A stretch of DNA of 58,151 bases from Hominimerdicola alba (GTDB lineage Bacteria > Bacillota > Clostridia > Oscillospirales > Ruminococcaceae), in the NCBI RefSeq assembly GCF_900112155.1, contig NZ_FOKQ01000027.1:1-58151 (forward strand), given 5' to 3'. Both the position numbers and the translations under genes were made by a program. The notes under the pieces are model-generated. The model did no database searches. It had not been told where the DNA came from and saw only the letters and a program-made list of their open reading frames with translations. Shown here in pieces: positions 33,910 through 41,812 of the stretch (positions are counted from its first letter, which is position 1; each line of letters begins with the position of its first letter).

Positions 33910-33938
33910 ATTATAACACAGTTTTCTTTACTTGTCTA
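33910..33938 (-). promoter_or_regulatory. Promoter of the sucrose PTS operon
   Basis: Minus strand TAGACA (33933-33938), 17-base spacer, TATAAT (33910-33915); followed by the palindrome at 33861-33897. Confidence 0.75.
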
Positions 33939-34010
33939 TTGGCATATAATTAGAATCGCAGAGCGGTTTTCGGTAAGTTTCACACAGTTTCACATTCGAT
34001 TTTGTACATT

Positions 34011-35003
34011 TCAGCCAATACGATTCGTTGACTCTCTCTCAATGATGTCATATTCCAGCTGAACTATACGATGCACCTCGCTGGTCTTTTTCATTTCAGC
34101 GAGAAGCATATTCGCGCCCTCCCTGCCCGCTGTCTTATAATGAAGATGAACAGACGACAGCGGAACATAGAGCACCCCATCGAAACGCGAATCTCCCACA
34201 GCACCGATCATGAGATCTTCGGGGATACGGATACCGTTCTCGCGACAGTACAGCATAGCGCCCGCGGCGATATTGTCCGTGGCGCAGAACAGGCAGTCGG
34301 GCTTTTCTCTGCCCGAGAACAGATGCTTTGCTTTCTCGTAGCCCGAATCCATGCTGAATCTGGCTATCTCGCAGAATTTAGGGTCAAGATTAAGACCTGC
34401 ATCCTGGACAGCTCTTTCAAAACCGACCCGGCGGTCTTTTCCTGCTGCCATATCCTCGGGGTTCGCACCGATGAATGCGGGACGTTTCGCACCCTTGTCC
34501 AACATGAGCTTCGTCATGTGATACGATGCACCCAGATCGTTATGGCACACACAGTTGAAGCCTTTCAGCTTCTGTCCGACAATTATCGTGGGTACGCGCA
34601 TTTTGGCGAGCAGTGTGCGGTGCAGGTCAGTAATAACACCTGCCAGCAGTATCACGCCGTCTACGCGATTCTGCCTGAACAGTTCCAGCGAGCTTATCTC
34701 GCGGTTATAGTCGTTGGATGTATTCACCAGCAGAAGTTCAAAGCCTTCCTCGCCCAGAACTTCACCGATACCTTCGGTTATCCTCGCTATACTCTCACTG
34801 GAAAGTTTAGGCAATATGACACCTACGAGCTTTGTCACCTTTGAGCGTACGGTCCGCGCCGAATAGCTCGGCACATAGCCTGTTCTTTCGATGGCGGCTT
34901 CTATCAGAGCACGTTTGTCGTCTGAGAGATAGCCGTCATTGAAATATCTGCTGACTGCCGATACCGATACGCCCGCTTCTTTGGCAAATTCCGAAATATT
35001 CAT
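34011..35003 (-). CDS. LacI-family transcription regulator of the sucrose operon
   Basis: 330 residues with GAGGAGGTGC before the ATG. The N-terminal HTH is NISEFAKEAGVSVSAVSRYF with the hinge helix VPSYSARTVRSK; the periplasmic-binding-like effector domain follows (GVILPKLSSESI to the C-terminus). It is upstream of the PTS genes on the same strand with its own promoter, so it probably represses them until sugar phosphate or sucrose is present. The operator at 33861-33897 is the likely target. Confidence 0.9.
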   Translation of the reverse strand: MNISEFAKEAGVSVSAVSRYFNDGYLSDDKRALIEAAIERTGYVPSYSARTVRSKVTKLVGVILPKLSSESIARITEGIGEVLGEEGFELLLVNTSNDYNREISSLELFRQNRVDGVILLAGVITDLHRTLLAKMRVPTIIVGQKLKGFNCVCHNDLGASYHMTKLMLDKGAKRPAFIGANPEDMAAGKDRRVGFERAVQDAGLNLDPKFCEIARFSMDSGYEKAKHLFSGREKPDCLFCATDNIAAGAMLYCRENGIRIPEDLMIGAVGDSRFDGVLYVPLSSVHLHYKTAGREGANMLLAEMKKTSEVHRIVQLEYDIIERESTNRIG

Positions 35004-35036
35004 ACTGCACCTCCTCGTACGATATTGATTTCATAT

Positions 35037-35065
35037 ATTATACCACACATTTCACTAAAAGTAAA
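35037..35065 (-). promoter_or_regulatory. Promoter of the LacI-family gene
   Basis: Minus strand TTTACT (35060-35065), 17-base spacer, TATAAT (35037-35042). Confidence 0.65.
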
Positions 35066-35113
35066 TATGAAACAAAAAATGTTTACAACTGAAAACTAAT
35101 TTTACAGACTGAA

Positions 35114-35144
35114 AAAAGCACCGTATGAAACCTACGGTGCTTTT
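35114..35144 (-). terminator. Terminator behind the MBL-fold gene
   Basis: Twelve-base arms AAAAGCACCGTA / TACGGTGCTTTT with a 7-base loop; 16 bases after the hydrolase stop and before the LacI promoter. Confidence 0.75.
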
Positions 35145-35160
35145 CACTCTATGTCACTTG

Positions 35161-35970
35161 CTATATCACTTCTTCGCCGCTGTGCAGTGCGATAAGCTTA
35201 TCGCCCATTATGGACTTCATCAGCTCAAAGGCAGGGATACCCGTGCAGTGTCCGCTATAATAAATAGTATCCGTCTGCGCCAGCTCGCGGGCTGTCTGAA
35301 TGATGACTGCTTTTTCTTCGTCAGTGTGCTCGCCGTCATTTTTCATCATATGGAAGCCTGTTATAACACAGTCAGGGGCACTGCCGAAGATATCTCTGTA
35401 TCTGTCAAGGATATTCAGTATGCCGTTATGGGAACACCCCGACAGCAGCCAGCGTTTGCCCTCCTGTTCAATGACAAGGCATTGTTCGTGGGCGAAATCG
35501 TCCTGTACTTTCTCGCCGTCCTCATCACGCAGAAGCTTTCTGTTGCCTTGCGGGAAGCATCTTCTGCCTGTTATGCCGCTGAACAGGAAAAGCTCATCAT
35601 CAAGCCTGACATCGCCCTCGATAAAGCGTACATTCGGTAAGGCGAGTATATCTTTATCGATGCCGATGTAGCGCTCACCATTATAATGGGGCTCTGCGGC
35701 GGATCTCTGCATTATTATCTGCGCCTTATCATTTATTCGCGAGAACGGCATTATCCCGCCGGAATGGTCGTAGTGTCCGTGGCTGAGTATAACGGTATCC
35801 ACCGCTTTCAGATCTATGCCCAGGACTTCGGCGTTTTTCACCGCAGCGTCAGTCTGCCCGCAGTCAAGCAGAAGCTTGTGCTTTTCAGTTTCGATATATA
35901 CCGATAATCCGTGTTCTGCGATACAGCCCTCGTGACCGCAGGTGTTTTCAACAAGTGTTACTATCTTCAT
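35161..35970 (-). CDS. MBL-fold metallo-hydrolase
   Basis: 269 residues from ATG 35970; ATG 35979 is also possible. The metal site motif is SHGHYDHSGG (HxHxDH). The N-terminal MKIVTLVENTCG and C-terminal CSHNGILNILDRYR, FHMM and YSGHCTG match the subfamily that includes the 7,8-dihydropterin-6-yl-methyl aminobenzene phosphate synthase-like proteins, whose bacterial substrates are mostly unknown. The leader has a hairpin between AAAGGAG and the start codon. It is a single-gene unit. Confidence 0.85.
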   Translation of the reverse strand: MKIVTLVENTCGHEGCIAEHGLSVYIETEKHKLLLDCGQTDAAVKNAEVLGIDLKAVDTVILSHGHYDHSGGIMPFSRINDKAQIIMQRSAAEPHYNGERYIGIDKDILALPNVRFIEGDVRLDDELFLFSGITGRRCFPQGNRKLLRDEDGEKVQDDFAHEQCLVIEQEGKRWLLSGCSHNGILNILDRYRDIFGSAPDCVITGFHMMKNDGEHTDEEKAVIIQTARELAQTDTIYYSGHCTGIPAFELMKSIMGDKLIALHSGEEVI

Positions 35971-36023
35971 AATTTTCATACCGCCGCCGATAATATGGCG
36001 GTTCTCCTTTCTTGCATATTTCG

Positions 36024-36052
36024 ATGATATCATATTCGGAAGGTGATGTCAA
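36024..36052 (-). promoter_or_regulatory. Promoter of the MBL-fold gene
   Basis: Minus strand TTGACA (36047-36052), 17-base spacer, TATCAT (36024-36029). Confidence 0.7.
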
Positions 36053-36105
36053 GGAATTCATAAGTCACAGCAATGCACTTTTTTCACAAAAAACGAAACA
36101 GCCTA

Positions 36106-36134
36106 TTGACATATGTGACGAAGCGTGTTATACT
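36106..36134 (+). promoter_or_regulatory. Upstream promoter of hisC (P1)
   Basis: TTGACA (36106-36111), 17-base spacer, TATACT (36129-36134). Its transcript would run through the palindrome at 36147-36170. Confidence 0.7.
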
Positions 36135-36146
36135 GTTTATGTTGGT

Positions 36147-36170
36147 AGCATGGTAATACTTTACCATGCT
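36147..36170. promoter_or_regulatory. Perfect palindrome between hisC promoters
   Basis: Ten-base arms AGCATGGTAA and TTACCATGCT around TACT. It lies just after the P1 start point and four bases before the P2 -35 box, so one bound dimer could affect both. No T tract follows, so it is not a terminator. The regulator is unknown; a TrpR-like histidine regulator (YerC/HisR) is only a guess. Confidence 0.6.
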
Positions 36171-36174
36171 GAAT

Positions 36175-36203
36175 TTGACAGAGGAACGTCGTTGTGATAT
36201 AAT
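36175..36203 (+). promoter_or_regulatory. Downstream promoter of hisC (P2)
   Basis: TTGACA (36175-36180), 17-base spacer, TATAAT (36198-36203); 38 bases before the hisC ATG. Confidence 0.8.
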
Positions 36204-36241
36204 ATGTTCGGATATGCCCGAATCGTAAGGAGTGCATTTAA

Positions 36242-37309
36242 ATGAGCGAAAAACTTTGGAGAAAGAACCTGATAAACATTGAGCCCTACGTGGCAGGCGA
36301 ACAGCCTAAAAACGAGAACATCATCAAGCTGAACGCCAATGAGAACCCCTATCCCCCTGCAGCGGGAGTGCAGGAAGTTCTGCGCAAGAAGGATGTTTTC
36401 GACCTGAAAAAGTATCCCTCGGCAGACGCTGTACCGCTGAAAGCCGCTCTTGCGGAAAGATACGGTCTTGCACCTGAGAATGTATTCTGCGGCAACGGCT
36501 CGGACGATGTGCTTGCCACAGCTTTCAGAGCATTTTTCAACTCGGATAAGCCTGTATTTTATCCCGATATAACATACAGCTTCTATCCGGTATGGTGTGA
36601 GCTTCTGAAGATACCCTACGAGACCAAGCCCGTTGACGGCGACTTCCTTATAAATGTAAAGGACTTCTACCCCGAAAATGGTGGTGTTGTTATACCCAAC
36701 CCCAATGCGCCGACTGCTATCGGCGTTGGCAAGGATTTCATCATCGACCTGCTTGAGCACAACCGTGATGTCATCGTCATCATCGACGAGGCTTATGTGG
36801 ATTTCGGACGTTACAGCTGTGTTGAGCTTATCAAGGAATACGATAATCTCATAGTTACACAGACTTTCTCCAAGTCCCGTTCTCTTGCGGGAATGAGGAT
36901 AGGTATGGCTTTCGCACAGCCTGAGCTCATCAGCTATATGCAGGCTGTCAAGGACAGCTACAACAGCTATCCCCTTGACCAGCTGGCTATCGAAACTGCT
37001 ATCGCAAGCCTTAATGCTGAAAAGTATTTCCGCGATACTGTTGAAAAAATAAAGGCTACCCGTGACCGCTCTGCAAAGGCTTTCAGGGAGATGGGATTCA
37101 AAGTTACCGACAGCGAGACCAACTTCCTGTTTGTATCGCACCCAGATATCCCCGCTGAGGAGATATTCGCATATACCCGCGAAAAAGGCATATTCATTCG
37201 CTACTTCAAAAAACCCGTTATCGACAAATGGCTGAGAATAACCATCGGCACGGACGAACAGATGGATAAGCTCATCGCCGCTGTTAAGGAGTGTATCGAA
37301 AGCAGGTGA
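36242..37309 (+). CDS. hisC: Histidinol-phosphate aminotransferase
   Basis: 355 residues with TAAGGAG before the ATG. Class II PLP aminotransferase: NIIKLNANENPYPP at the N-terminus, GNGSDDVLA for the cofactor phosphate, IPNPNAPTA, IIDEAYVDF and the PLP lysine in TFSKSRSLAGMRIG, with the C-terminal arginine motif WLRITIGTDEQM. It makes histidinol phosphate in histidine synthesis, although related enzymes may accept aromatic substrates. No other his genes are in the window. It starts a compact run of genes to tsaD. Confidence 0.93.
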   Translation: MSEKLWRKNLINIEPYVAGEQPKNENIIKLNANENPYPPAAGVQEVLRKKDVFDLKKYPSADAVPLKAALAERYGLAPENVFCGNGSDDVLATAFRAFFNSDKPVFYPDITYSFYPVWCELLKIPYETKPVDGDFLINVKDFYPENGGVVIPNPNAPTAIGVGKDFIIDLLEHNRDVIVIIDEAYVDFGRYSCVELIKEYDNLIVTQTFSKSRSLAGMRIGMAFAQPELISYMQAVKDSYNSYPLDQLAIETAIASLNAEKYFRDTVEKIKATRDRSAKAFREMGFKVTDSETNFLFVSHPDIPAEEIFAYTREKGIFIRYFKKPVIDKWLRITIGTDEQMDKLIAAVKECIESR

Positions 37310-37314
37310 ACCTT

Positions 37315-37845
37315 ATGTTTCTTGAATACGCCGTCAAGCTGAAAAATGCAGTGAACAGGCGCAAGGAAGAAAACGAACACTATGCCGCCGTAAGGCAATT
37401 CATAAATGCACCCGCAGGGGGCAAGCTGCTGGATATCAGTCTGGGCAGCGATGTTATGCTGCAAAAACTCAGCGATAAAGGGCTTGACCTTTACGGGGTT
37501 GATATATCCGCTTCGGACAGGGAGAGAAGCATCGATGAGATAGCCCTGATGGGTCAGGCAGATATTGAGGCGCTTCCCTATTTCGATAATTTTTTCGACT
37601 GTGTGACCACTCTGCACACTCCGCCTTTGTGGGAAAATAAAACAGCCGCACTCAAAGAGATACTCAGGGTGCTGAAAGAGGGCGGACGGTTCGTCTGTCT
37701 GTTCACTTTTGACAGCGACACAGGTCTGGGTACACCGCCCCGTTCGCTGAGAGAAACAGTAAGGCAGGCGGGCTTTGAAAAGGTCGCGGTGAAGATACTG
37801 CGGTCAGAGGGTTCATATCTGCTGACAGGAGAAAAGCCATGCTGA
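37315..37845 (+). CDS. Class I SAM-dependent methyltransferase
   Basis: 176 residues from ATG 37315; AGGTG is 6 bases upstream and overlaps the hisC stop. Motif I is KLLDISLGSDVMLQKL, an unusual version where the typical GxGxG is lost (DISLGSD). Motif II is YGVDISASD, and LPYFDNFFDCVTTLHT covers motif IV. The lack of the glycine loop makes SAM binding weaker than normal or altered. It is part of the hisC-tsaD gene run; substrate unknown. Confidence 0.7.
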   Translation: MFLEYAVKLKNAVNRRKEENEHYAAVRQFINAPAGGKLLDISLGSDVMLQKLSDKGLDLYGVDISASDRERSIDEIALMGQADIEALPYFDNFFDCVTTLHTPPLWENKTAALKEILRVLKEGGRFVCLFTFDSDTGLGTPPRSLRETVRQAGFEKVAVKILRSEGSYLLTGEKPC

Positions 37846-38273
37846 AAATAGTACCCATGACAGAGGAAAATGTGGCAGAAGCCGCAGCGCTTTCTGCTGC
37901 TTGTCTTAAAGAAGCGTGGAGCGAAGAAGTCTGCCGCGCACAGCTGAAAAACGCAAATGACCACACTTTGCTAGCATATTCAGATGGCAGAGCGGCAGGA
38001 TTTCTCAGTTGTTGGTACATTGCAGGCGAAGCCGAGATAAACAATATCTGTGTTCTGCCCGAATTCCGCAGACAGGGCATAGCGCGTGCGATGTTTGAAG
38101 AGATATTCGCTAAACTTTCAGATGCCGAAAGCTGGGTACTGGAAGTCAGGGAATCGAACTCGGCGGCCATAGCCCTTTATGACAGTCTGGGTTTTGAAAA
38201 GGCGGGAGTTCGCAAGAACTTCTATGAAGACCCATGCGAAAACGCCGTTATAATGACTAAGCAAAGCACCTGA
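37839..38273 (+). CDS. rimI: Ribosomal protein alanine acetyltransferase RimI-like
   Basis: 144 residues, overlapping the methyltransferase by seven bases. The acetyl-CoA site is VLPEFRRQGIARAMFEEIF, and VRESNSAAIALYDSLGFEKAGVRKNFY is the usual RimI tail with its YY/FY end. RimI genes are often linked with tsaD and tsaB; tsaD is two genes downstream. It acetylates the N-terminus of S18 or a related protein. Confidence 0.88.
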   Translation: MLKIVPMTEENVAEAAALSAACLKEAWSEEVCRAQLKNANDHTLLAYSDGRAAGFLSCWYIAGEAEINNICVLPEFRRQGIARAMFEEIFAKLSDAESWVLEVRESNSAAIALYDSLGFEKAGVRKNFYEDPCENAVIMTKQST

Positions 38274-38288
38274 CCGAGAGGTTTAAGT

Positions 38289-39032
38289 ATGGCAGTATTC
38301 AGGAAGATACCACAAAACAGCTACCGCGAATTTATACAAACCGCCGATAAGCTTACTTTCGGGAAAATATATCCACTTTCGATCGCCGAGGGCAGACAGG
38401 CGGGAGATATCTATACCGACGGAAAGGCTGTGCTGTTCCACCATCTGTGCGGTTTCGGGTATGTTGCGGGCAAGGCTGATGATACATTTATAAACGGGGT
38501 CAAAGACCTTATGCACAACGGCGGGCGGCGTATGGTGCTGTTTGCTGATGAGGGTCTTGCAGAACATTTCGGAGAGGGGTTTGCTGTTGACAGCAGACTT
38601 TTCTTTGAGTACCGAAAGCCATCACCGCCGAAATATTCACTGCCCGAGGGCTATTCGCTCAAACGACTGAACAGCGGACTGATATCGCAGATGGAGGGAC
38701 GTATCGTCCCTGCTTTTTCGTGGAAAAGCACTGAAAGCTTTCTTGCGGGAGGTACAGGATTCTGCGTGGCTTTTGAGGGCAGACCCGCGGCGTGGGCATT
38801 CTCTGCGGCGGTAAGCAGTGGAGAAGTCGATATAGGCGTTGAAACTGCCGAAGCGTATCGCAGGAAAGGTCTTGCCTATATAGTGGCGGCAAAAACCATC
38901 GATGATATACTCGATAGCGGCAGAACGCCGGTATGGGCGTGCCATGCAGGAAATGCAGGCTCGGAAGGACTTGCGAAAAAGCTCGGATTTGAGCATATAG
39001 GGGAATGTAAGACTTGTGTCATTACACCGTGA
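38289..39032 (+). CDS. GNAT-fold acetyltransferase
   Basis: 247 residues. The first half (1-115) is a non-catalytic GNAT-like fold; the second half has the active acetyl-CoA loop in ETAEAYRRKGLAYIVAAKTI and ends with the family tail GLAKKLGFEHIGECKTCVI. It matches the GNAT_acetyltran (PF12746-like) architecture. The gene is 15 bases behind rimI and 21 bases before tsaD. Confidence 0.75.
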   Translation: MAVFRKIPQNSYREFIQTADKLTFGKIYPLSIAEGRQAGDIYTDGKAVLFHHLCGFGYVAGKADDTFINGVKDLMHNGGRRMVLFADEGLAEHFGEGFAVDSRLFFEYRKPSPPKYSLPEGYSLKRLNSGLISQMEGRIVPAFSWKSTESFLAGGTGFCVAFEGRPAAWAFSAAVSSGEVDIGVETAEAYRRKGLAYIVAAKTIDDILDSGRTPVWACHAGNAGSEGLAKKLGFEHIGECKTCVITP

Positions 39033-39053
39033 TACCACAAAACGGAGGATAAT

Positions 39054-40070
39054 ATGAAGATCTTAGGAATAGAAAGCTCTTGCGACGAAACAGCGATATC
39101 CGTTACTGAAAACGGCAGAACTGTGCTTTCAAACATCGTCGCTTCACAGATAGATGAACACAGGCTGTACGGCGGAGTTGTGCCAGAGATAGCTTCCCGC
39201 CGCCATGCCGAAAATATCTCATGGGTGGCAAAAGCCGCTCTCGAAGAGGCAAACTGCACTATGGATGACATAGATGCCATAGCAGTTACCTACGCTCCGG
39301 GACTGATAGGCGCACTGCTGGTAGGCGTAAGCTTCGCCAAAGGACTTGCAATGAGCACCAAAAAGCCCCTTGTGCCCGTGCATCACATCGCGGGGCACAT
39401 AGCTTCAAACTACATCTCCCACCCAGATCTTGAACCGCCTTACCTCTGCCTTGTGGCATCGGGCGGACATTCCCACATCGTTGAGGTCAAAGATTATACC
39501 CATTACCATGTTGTGGGCAGAACACGCGATGATGCGGCAGGCGAATGTTTCGACAAGGTTGCGAGAACTCTGGGTTACGAATATCCGGGCGGAAAATTCA
39601 TCGATGCCGCCGCAAAGCTTGGCGACCCCAAAGCCTATGACCTTCCCAAGCCCCGCGTGCAGGGTAGCGAGTACGATCTGAGCTTTTCGGGATTGAAGAC
39701 CGCGGTGATAAACCTCGTCCACAACGCCGAGCAGAAAGGTGTTCCAGTTGACCGTGAGGGTATGGCGGCTTCTTTTCAGGCGACTGTAGCAAAGGCACTG
39801 GTGGATAAGACAATGCTCGCCGCTGAACATCTGGGCTACAAGACCATTGGTCTTGCAGGTGGCGTTTCAGCAAACTCGGGCGTGAGAGAACTTCTGCAAA
39901 AAGAGTGCGACAAGCGTGGCTTCAAGGTATATATGCCCGAGCTGAAATACTGCGGTGACAACGGCGCTATGATATCCTGTCAGGGCTATTACGATTACCT
40001 TGCAGGCAAGCGTGCAGACGGCTCACTCAACGGCATAGCGACACTTTCGCTTGATGCGATTTCCGAATAA
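39054..40070 (+). CDS. tsaD: tRNA N6-threonylcarbamoyladenosine transferase subunit TsaD
   Basis: 338 residues with GGAGGATAAT before the ATG. Transfers threonylcarbamoyl to A37 of tRNAs reading ANN codons, with TsaB and TsaE. Motifs include GIESSCDETA, the iron-site histidines in HHIAGH, LVASGGHS, ECFDKVARTLGYEYPGG and the C-terminal LAGGVSANSGVRE and YCGDNGAMI. TsaB and TsaE are not in the window. The plus-strand gene run ends here at the shared terminator. Confidence 0.96.
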   Translation: MKILGIESSCDETAISVTENGRTVLSNIVASQIDEHRLYGGVVPEIASRRHAENISWVAKAALEEANCTMDDIDAIAVTYAPGLIGALLVGVSFAKGLAMSTKKPLVPVHHIAGHIASNYISHPDLEPPYLCLVASGGHSHIVEVKDYTHYHVVGRTRDDAAGECFDKVARTLGYEYPGGKFIDAAAKLGDPKAYDLPKPRVQGSEYDLSFSGLKTAVINLVHNAEQKGVPVDREGMAASFQATVAKALVDKTMLAAEHLGYKTIGLAGGVSANSGVRELLQKECDKRGFKVYMPELKYCGDNGAMISCQGYYDYLAGKRADGSLNGIATLSLDAISE

Positions 40071-40084
40071 ATAACGTAAAAACC

Positions 40085-40128
40085 AAATCGGAGAAGACCT
40101 CTTTTATAAAGGTCTTCCCCGATTTTTT
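40085..40128. terminator. Bidirectional terminator between tsaD and trxB
   Basis: Arms AAATCGG..AAGACCT and AGGTCTTC..CCGATTT with a T run on the plus strand; it also stands behind the trxB stop on the minus strand. Confidence 0.8.
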
Positions 40129-40129
40129 G

Positions 40130-41044
40130 TTATGCCTTTTTCTCATTGAGGTATTTTACAGCAGCCATAGCCGCAACTGCACCGTCAGCAGCGGCAGTTA
40201 CAAGCTGACGTACTTCTTTTACGCGGTTGTCCCCTGCGACATATATGCCCTCGGTCTTGGTCAGGCAGTTTTCGCCTGCAACTGCGTAGCCCTTGTCGTC
40301 AAGTTCTATCACCGATGAGAAATTCTGATTCTCGGGAACTCTGCCCACTGCCACGAACAGCCCGCTTGCGCTGATATCACGCACACTGCCGTCCTTGGCA
40401 GTTATCTCGATGGCTTCAAGAGAGTTTTCACCTTTCAGCGTGGTGATATTGCTGTTCAGAAGTATCTCCACGTTCTCACGTTCTTTCAGTCGCTCGAATT
40501 CAGCCTCAGCACCGCGGAAACTGTCCAGTTTGTGTACGAGGTATACCTTCTCAACAACGTCTGCCAGATAAAGCGCATCTTCAAGTGCGACCCTTGTTCC
40601 GCCTGCCACAGCAACAGTCTTTCCGCGGAAGAACGCACCGTCACAGGTAGCGCAGTAGCTTACACCCTTGCCGATAAGTTCGTCCTCGCGGGCTACGCCC
40701 AGCTTGCGCTTGTCCGAGCCTGTGGCTATGATGACAGTCCCCGCGCGGTAGCTTGCGGTAGGAGTATTCACCTGCTTGTAATCGCCTTTGTCCTCGATAC
40801 CCACAGCCTTTTCAAACACGAACTCAGCACCCAGTGCCGTTGCTTGTTCATAAAGGCGCATAGCAAAGTCAAAGCCTGAGATATGAGGTGCTGTTGGGTA
40901 ATTCTCAATGCTGTGAGCGTTGATTATCTGTCCACCGAAGCTTGCGGCTTCAAGGAGAAGAACCGTTTTATTGGCGCGTCTTGCGTATACTGCGGCTGTC
41001 ATGCCCGCAGGACCTGCGCCTATGATAACTACATCGTAATTCAT
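40130..41044 (-). CDS. trxB: Thioredoxin reductase-like flavoprotein lacking NADPH motifs
   Basis: 304 residues. FAD site GAGPAGMTAAVYARRA (9-24), redox pair C131/C134 in YCATCDGAFF, and C-terminal GIYVAGDN. The second dinucleotide site is abnormal: GGTRVA (148-153) replaces the usual GGGxSA, and HKLDSFR (171-177) replaces HRRxxFR, which normally holds the NADPH phosphate. These changes are known in thioredoxin reductases that use ferredoxin or another donor, so the electron donor here may not be NADPH. It is the last gene of the gpx operon, four bases behind trxA. Confidence 0.88.
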   Translation of the reverse strand: MNYDVVIIGAGPAGMTAAVYARRANKTVLLLEAASFGGQIINAHSIENYPTAPHISGFDFAMRLYEQATALGAEFVFEKAVGIEDKGDYKQVNTPTASYRAGTVIIATGSDKRKLGVAREDELIGKGVSYCATCDGAFFRGKTVAVAGGTRVALEDALYLADVVEKVYLVHKLDSFRGAEAEFERLKERENVEILLNSNITTLKGENSLEAIEITAKDGSVRDISASGLFVAVGRVPENQNFSSVIELDDKGYAVAGENCLTKTEGIYVAGDNRVKEVRQLVTAAADGAVAAMAAVKYLNEKKA

Positions 41045-41048
41045 AGCA

Positions 41049-41357
41049 TCACCTCAGAAGTTCTTCTATAGCGCCCTTTCCGCGGAAACCTATGCTGCGC
41101 TTTGTTTCTGCACCGTCCTTGAATGCGATAAGGCATGGGATAGATGATATACCGAACTGAGCGGCAAGAGCGCCCTCATCGTCAACATTTACACTTACTA
41201 CCTTTATATCATCACGTGCGGCTGCTATCTCTTCCAGCAAGGGTGCCAGCATCTTGCAGGGGCCGCACCAGTCCGCATTGAAATCTACCAGAACGGGCTT
41301 ATCGGATTTCAGTACCACGTTTTCAAAATCAGCTGTTGTTACCTTTATTACTGCCAT
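41049..41357 (-). CDS. trxA: Thioredoxin
   Basis: 102 residues from ATG 41357; AAGGAG is 8 bases upstream. Active site WCGPC (DFNADWCGPCKMLAP), the cis-proline in SSIPCLIAF and the family C-terminus are present. It reduces the peroxidase and is itself reduced by the flavoprotein encoded next. It lies five bases after the MarR-family gene. Confidence 0.94.
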   Translation of the reverse strand: MAVIKVTTADFENVVLKSDKPVLVDFNADWCGPCKMLAPLLEEIAAARDDIKVVSVNVDDEGALAAQFGISSIPCLIAFKDGAETKRSIGFRGKGAIEELLR

Positions 41358-41362
41358 AACAG

Positions 41363-41812
41363 TCACTCCTTTTCAGTGTTTTCAATATTATTAAGAACTT
41401 TCATTATCAGCCCGTAGAGAGCTGCGCCCTCTTCGGGGGTCAGACCTATGCAGCATCTCATCTGCTCAGGTACTGACAGCGCCTTGTCTTTAAGCGCCGA
41501 ACCTTTCTCTGTCAGCACGATGTTCAGGCTGCGCTCATCGGTCTCACTGCGGGTGCGGGAGATATACCCTTTGCTCTCCAGCTTTTTCAGCAGAGGTGTG
41601 AGGGTACTGGGGTCAAGCATCAACGTATCGCCTATCTGATGGACGGTACAGCCGTCCTGTTCCCACAGGTACATCATCACCACGTACTGGGTATATGTGA
41701 GGTCAAGCTCATCCAGCATTGGGGTATATTTACGCGTTACTTCCTTTGCGCAGAGATAAAGCGGGAAGCAAAGCTGGTTTTTCAGTCTTAAAGCTTCGTA
41801 TTTATCGCTCAT
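41363..41812 (-). CDS. OhrR-type MarR-family peroxide sensor/repressor
   Basis: 149 residues. N-terminal NQLCFPLYLCAKEVTRKY contains Cys15, at the position of the peroxide-sensing cysteine of B. subtilis OhrR; LTYTQYVVMMYLWEQDG and the winged helix DPSTLTPLLKKLESKGYISR follow. It overlaps gpx by four bases, so it is made with the peroxidase it probably controls. Oxidation of C15 would release it from the operator at 42395-42419. Confidence 0.85.
   Translation of the reverse strand: MSDKYEALRLKNQLCFPLYLCAKEVTRKYTPMLDELDLTYTQYVVMMYLWEQDGCTVHQIGDTLMLDPSTLTPLLKKLESKGYISRTRSETDERSLNIVLTEKGSALKDKALSVPEQMRCCIGLTPEEGAALYGLIMKVLNNIENTEKE

Noticed and set aside
36161-37141. 326-residue minus-strand frame opposite hisC
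   Set aside because: It is a shadow of hisC: no ribosome site, no domain, and it covers the hisC promoters.
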